From: Flavisolibacter sp. | GTDB lineage: Bacteria > Bacteroidota > Bacteroidia > Chitinophagales > Chitinophagaceae | Length of the DNA stretch: 7,699 nucleotides | Direction: 5' to 3' | Assembly (NCBI GenBank): GCA_013695175.1 | Contig: JACDAZ010000140.1 | Span: 1-7,699, forward strand | Part shown: piece after piece, positions 5,555 to 7,699 of the stretch | How the letters are laid out: the number at the start of each line of letters is the position of its first letter | How positions within the stretch are numbered: position 1 is the stretch's first letter | Made by a program: the position numbers and the translations under genes | The notes under the pieces: generated by a model | What the model was told of the DNA's origin: nothing | What the model saw: only the letters and a program-made list of their open reading frames with translations | Database searches by the model: none

Positions 5555-6703
5555 ATGAATATTGGTTTTGATGCAAAAAGATATTTTCACAACAATACAG
5601 GACTGGGAAATTACAGCCGCACCCTGGTAAATGGTTTAGCCTTTTTTTTTCCTGAACACGAATATTTCCTTTTCAATCCAAAAGTTTCTAACCAATATAA
5701 GGCACCTGCATTGCCTCATGTTTACGAAATAATGCCTCAACTTAAGATGGACAGGTTGTTTTCCTCATTTTGGCGTAGTAACAGGGTTATAAAAGATGTA
5801 AAGCAAAATAATATCAGTTTATATCACGGTTTAAGCCATGAAATTCCTGTTGGTATCCAACAATCAGGTATTAAGTCAATAGTTACTATACACGATCTTA
5901 TTTTTGAACGTTACCCAAAACAATTTAATCCTATAGATGTAAAAATCTATCGAAAGAAGTTCATGTATGCTTCCCGGCATGCTAATGCTATTATAGCTAT
6001 CAGTAAGCAAACAAAAAATGACCTCGTGGAGTTTTATGGTGTTGAAGAAAAAAAAATTTATACCTGTTATCAAAGCTGCGATCCTGCGTTTACAAAACAA
6101 ATAACAGCAGAAGTAAAAGAAAGTATACGGCAGAAATACAATTTACCACCTGAATATTTTTTGTATGTTGGTTCTATTATAGAGAGAAAAAACTTATTGG
6201 GAATCTGCAAGGCTTTGGCAATTACAAAAACTGATGTTCCTTTAGTAGTAATTGGTGATGGGAAAAAGTATAAGCAACAGGTAAAAAACTTTATTGTTGC
6301 AGCCGGTTTAGAGAAAAAAGTTATTTTTTTATTGGAAATGGAAGTGGTGATAAAAGATTCAATGTTTCAAAATGCGGAAACGTTTGCTGCTATTTATCAA
6401 ATGGCTTCTGCACTTATATATCCTTCATTTTTTGAAGGGTTTGGTATCCCGGTTTTAGAAGGATTGGCGAGTGGCATTCCTGTAATTACATCAAATACAT
6501 CTTGTTTACCTGAAACCGGTGGACTTGCAGCATTTTATGTAAATCCTGCAAATGCAAATGAAATAGCAGAAGCCATGGAAAAAGTTTGTGTAGATGATTT
6601 ATTAAGAGAAAAAATGATAAAAGATGGCTTGCTGCATGCTCAAAATTTTACACTCCAGAAATGTACCGGATCAGTTATGGATGTATATAAATCACTTTTT
6701 TAA
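5555..6703 (+). CDS. GT4-family glycosyltransferase (mannosyltransferase-like)
   Basis: A retaining GT-B glycosyltransferase of 382 residues, probably acting at the cytoplasmic side of the membrane in polysaccharide or glycolipid assembly. The N-terminal acceptor domain has the glycine-rich TGLGNYSRTL (15-24) and TIHDLIFERYP (111-121), typical of WbaZ/MtfB-like enzymes. The donor domain opens with YVGSIIERKN (204-213, R211/K212) and carries the nucleotide-sugar motif E294-x7-E302 in FEGFGIPVLE, then TSNTSCLPE. Donor and acceptor sugars cannot be inferred. Residues 259-272 read less like the family than the surroundings, and a frameshift pair there is possible. The stop overlaps the next ATG by one base (TAATG), so the two genes are co-transcribed, although the functions look unrelated. 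Confidence 0.9.
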   Translation: MNIGFDAKRYFHNNTGLGNYSRTLVNGLAFFFPEHEYFLFNPKVSNQYKAPALPHVYEIMPQLKMDRLFSSFWRSNRVIKDVKQNNISLYHGLSHEIPVGIQQSGIKSIVTIHDLIFERYPKQFNPIDVKIYRKKFMYASRHANAIIAISKQTKNDLVEFYGVEEKKIYTCYQSCDPAFTKQITAEVKESIRQKYNLPPEYFLYVGSIIERKNLLGICKALAITKTDVPLVVIGDGKKYKQQVKNFIVAAGLEKKVIFLLEMEVVIKDSMFQNAETFAAIYQMASALIYPSFFEGFGIPVLEGLASGIPVITSNTSCLPETGGLAAFYVNPANANEIAEAMEKVCVDDLLREKMIKDGLLHAQNFTLQKCTGSVMDVYKSLF

Positions 6704-7275
6704 TGAGAGAAGAATTTGAAGAAGATATTGTAGCATGTATAAAGGTTTTACAATCAGGTGGATTAATTCTTTATCCCACTGATACTATTTGGGGTATAGG
6801 TGGTGATGCTACTAATAGAGAGACAGTACAAAAAATATATAATTTGAAAAAGAGGGAAGACGCTAAAAGCATGATCATTTTAGTGGTTGATGAACGAGAT
6901 GTATTAAAATATGTAGCAGCACCCGATTTTGCGGTGTTTGATTACCTGGAACAACAACCTCAACCCACGACTGTAATATTTGAAAATGCTATAGGGTTAC
7001 CAACAAATATAACAGGACAGGATGGATCGATAGCTATTAGAATTACAAAGGATAAATTTTGTAAACACCTGGTTAAAAGATTTGGTAAACCAATTGTTTC
7101 TACATCTGCTAATATCAGTAATGCTTCCTCACCGGTAAACTTCAATTCGATTTCCAATGAAATAAAAGCAGGAGTAGATTATGTAGTTAAATGGCGCAGG
7201 AATGAAAATAATTCTGCTCAACCTTCCAGGATCATTAAATGGAATAAAAACGGATCTATTACAGTGATCCGGTAA
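6703..7275 (+). CDS. tsaC: L-threonylcarbamoyladenylate synthase (Sua5/YciO/YrdC family)
   Basis: This cytoplasmic enzyme makes threonylcarbamoyl-AMP from threonine, bicarbonate and ATP, the first step of t6A modification at position 37 of tRNAs reading ANN codons. At 190 residues it is the YrdC-domain-only (TsaC-like) form, without the C-terminal Sua5 domain. Visible motifs are LYPTDTIWGIGGDA (23-36), the basic nucleotide-binding KKRED-KSMI (49-58), SIAIRIT and the closing PIVSTSANISN. The ATG overlaps the glycosyltransferase stop by one base, implying translational coupling. The CCA-adding enzyme gene follows after 32 bases, so two tRNA maturation genes are adjacent. The paralogue YciO is an alternative name, but as the only such gene in view TsaC is preferred. 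Confidence 0.9.
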   Translation: MREEFEEDIVACIKVLQSGGLILYPTDTIWGIGGDATNRETVQKIYNLKKREDAKSMIILVVDERDVLKYVAAPDFAVFDYLEQQPQPTTVIFENAIGLPTNITGQDGSIAIRITKDKFCKHLVKRFGKPIVSTSANISNASSPVNFNSISNEIKAGVDYVVKWRRNENNSAQPSRIIKWNKNGSITVIR

Positions 7276-7294
7276 GTAAAATTCAAACACAGGT

Positions 7295-7302
7295 TATCTT
7301 TG
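7295..7302 (+). promoter_or_regulatory. -7-like element directly before the cca start
   Basis: TATCTTTG is a full match to TAnnTTTG, five bases before the ATG at 7308. If used, transcription would begin at or next to the ATG and the mRNA would be leaderless. No clear -33 TTTG is visible and the element could be chance in AT-rich sequence. Confidence 0.35.
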
Positions 7303-7307
7303 CTGCA

Positions 7308-7699
7308 ATGGATATCACCGTTGATGAAAGAGAAAAGGAAATTTTTGAAAAAATAGCAATCGTTGCCAAGGAAATGCAGGTTCGTTGCTATCTTATTGGA
7401 GGTTTTGTACGAGATAAATTATTAAACCGGTCAACAAAAGATGCTGATATTGTTTGTGTGGGAAATGGTTTAGAACTTGCACAACGTGTTTCAAAACATT
7501 TTAAGCCGGTACCTAAAGTCAGTTTATTTAAAAGCTATGGCACAGCACATTTTAAAACCTGGGATGGTTTTGATATAGAATTTGTTGGCGCAAGAAAAGA
7601 AAGTTACAGCAGTCATACCCGAAATCCCGAAGTATTCCCCGGTACTATAATAGATGATCAAAACAGGCGTGACTTTACAATAAATGCATTAGCTATTAG
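7308..7699 (+). CDS. cca: CCA-adding tRNA nucleotidyltransferase, N-terminal part
   Basis: The reading frame begins at ATG 7308 and runs off the window after 130 codons and two bases. It encodes the head domain of a class II CCA-adding enzyme or poly(A) polymerase-like protein: GGFVRD (31-36), catalytic acidic pair D45/D47 in STKDADIV, and RRDFTINALAI (120-130). The enzyme adds CCA to tRNA 3' ends from CTP and ATP. The need is visible here, since the tRNA-Leu gene at 3471-3552 encodes no CCA. The motif spacing is normal for the family and no frameshift is seen. A bacterial poly(A) polymerase (PcnB) shares this domain, but the Bacteroidetes context favours Cca. The C-terminal tRNA-binding part lies outside. 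Confidence 0.93.
   Translation, partial: MDITVDEREKEIFEKIAIVAKEMQVRCYLIGGFVRDKLLNRSTKDADIVCVGNGLELAQRVSKHFKPVPKVSLFKSYGTAHFKTWDGFDIEFVGARKESYSSHTRNPEVFPGTIIDDQNRRDFTINALAI

Noticed and set aside
7276..7307. Terminator between tsaC and cca
   Set aside because: No GC-rich stem with a T run is present in the 32-base gap, so read-through into cca is likely.

Overview
The window looks like chromosomal DNA from a member of the Bacteroidetes (Bacteroidota), plausibly near the Sphingobacteriales/Chitinophagaceae. The evidence is AT-rich sequence, gene starts mostly without Shine-Dalgarno sites, several matches to the Bacteroidetes -7 element TAnnTTTG (one with a TTG about 20 bp upstream), a tRNA gene without an encoded CCA end, and protein families typical of the phylum. 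The lineage is inferred from these features only; no database was searched.

Left part (1-2312): a promoter region with spaced direct repeats precedes two small, tightly packed unknown genes (201-551, 557-901, plus strand). They run tail to tail into a NarL/LuxR-type two-component pair on the minus strand: a response regulator (898-1563) and a short HisKA_3 histidine kinase (1563-2312) with one membrane helix and no recognisable sensor domain. Plus and minus genes share stop-codon bases near 900, so the two units are probably related in evolution or regulation; this is inference.

Middle part (2313-3676): an AT-rich spacer is followed by a compact transcription unit with a good Bacteroidetes promoter (2511-2541), a 63-codon reading frame interrupted by three clustered TAA codons (2561-2749) and a strong intrinsic terminator (2757-2784). 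It is either a broken small-protein gene, a sequence error at two homopolymers, or a small RNA. Next come an unknown putative lipoprotein gene (about 2942-3442), a terminator shared with the convergent tRNA-Leu(CAG) gene (3471-3552, minus), and a degenerate 5' fragment of the same tRNA (about 3584-3630). The D-loop of that fragment carries a 20-bp perfect palindrome.

Right part (3677-7699): an EamA/DMT-type membrane transporter and dapD (lysine/diaminopimelate synthesis) lie on the minus strand. Divergently on the plus strand come a GT4 glycosyltransferase, a one-base-overlapping Sua5/TsaC threonylcarbamoyl-AMP synthase gene, and the start of a CCA-adding tRNA nucleotidyltransferase gene cut by the window end. 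The last two both act on tRNA, and the nearby tRNA-Leu needs CCA addition because its gene does not encode it.

Most of the right half is ordinary housekeeping. No CRISPR array, transposase or recognisable defence system was seen. The items worth a second look are the interrupted transcription unit, the palindrome-split tRNA fragment, and the paired 23-bp-spaced repeats in front of the unknown gene pair.
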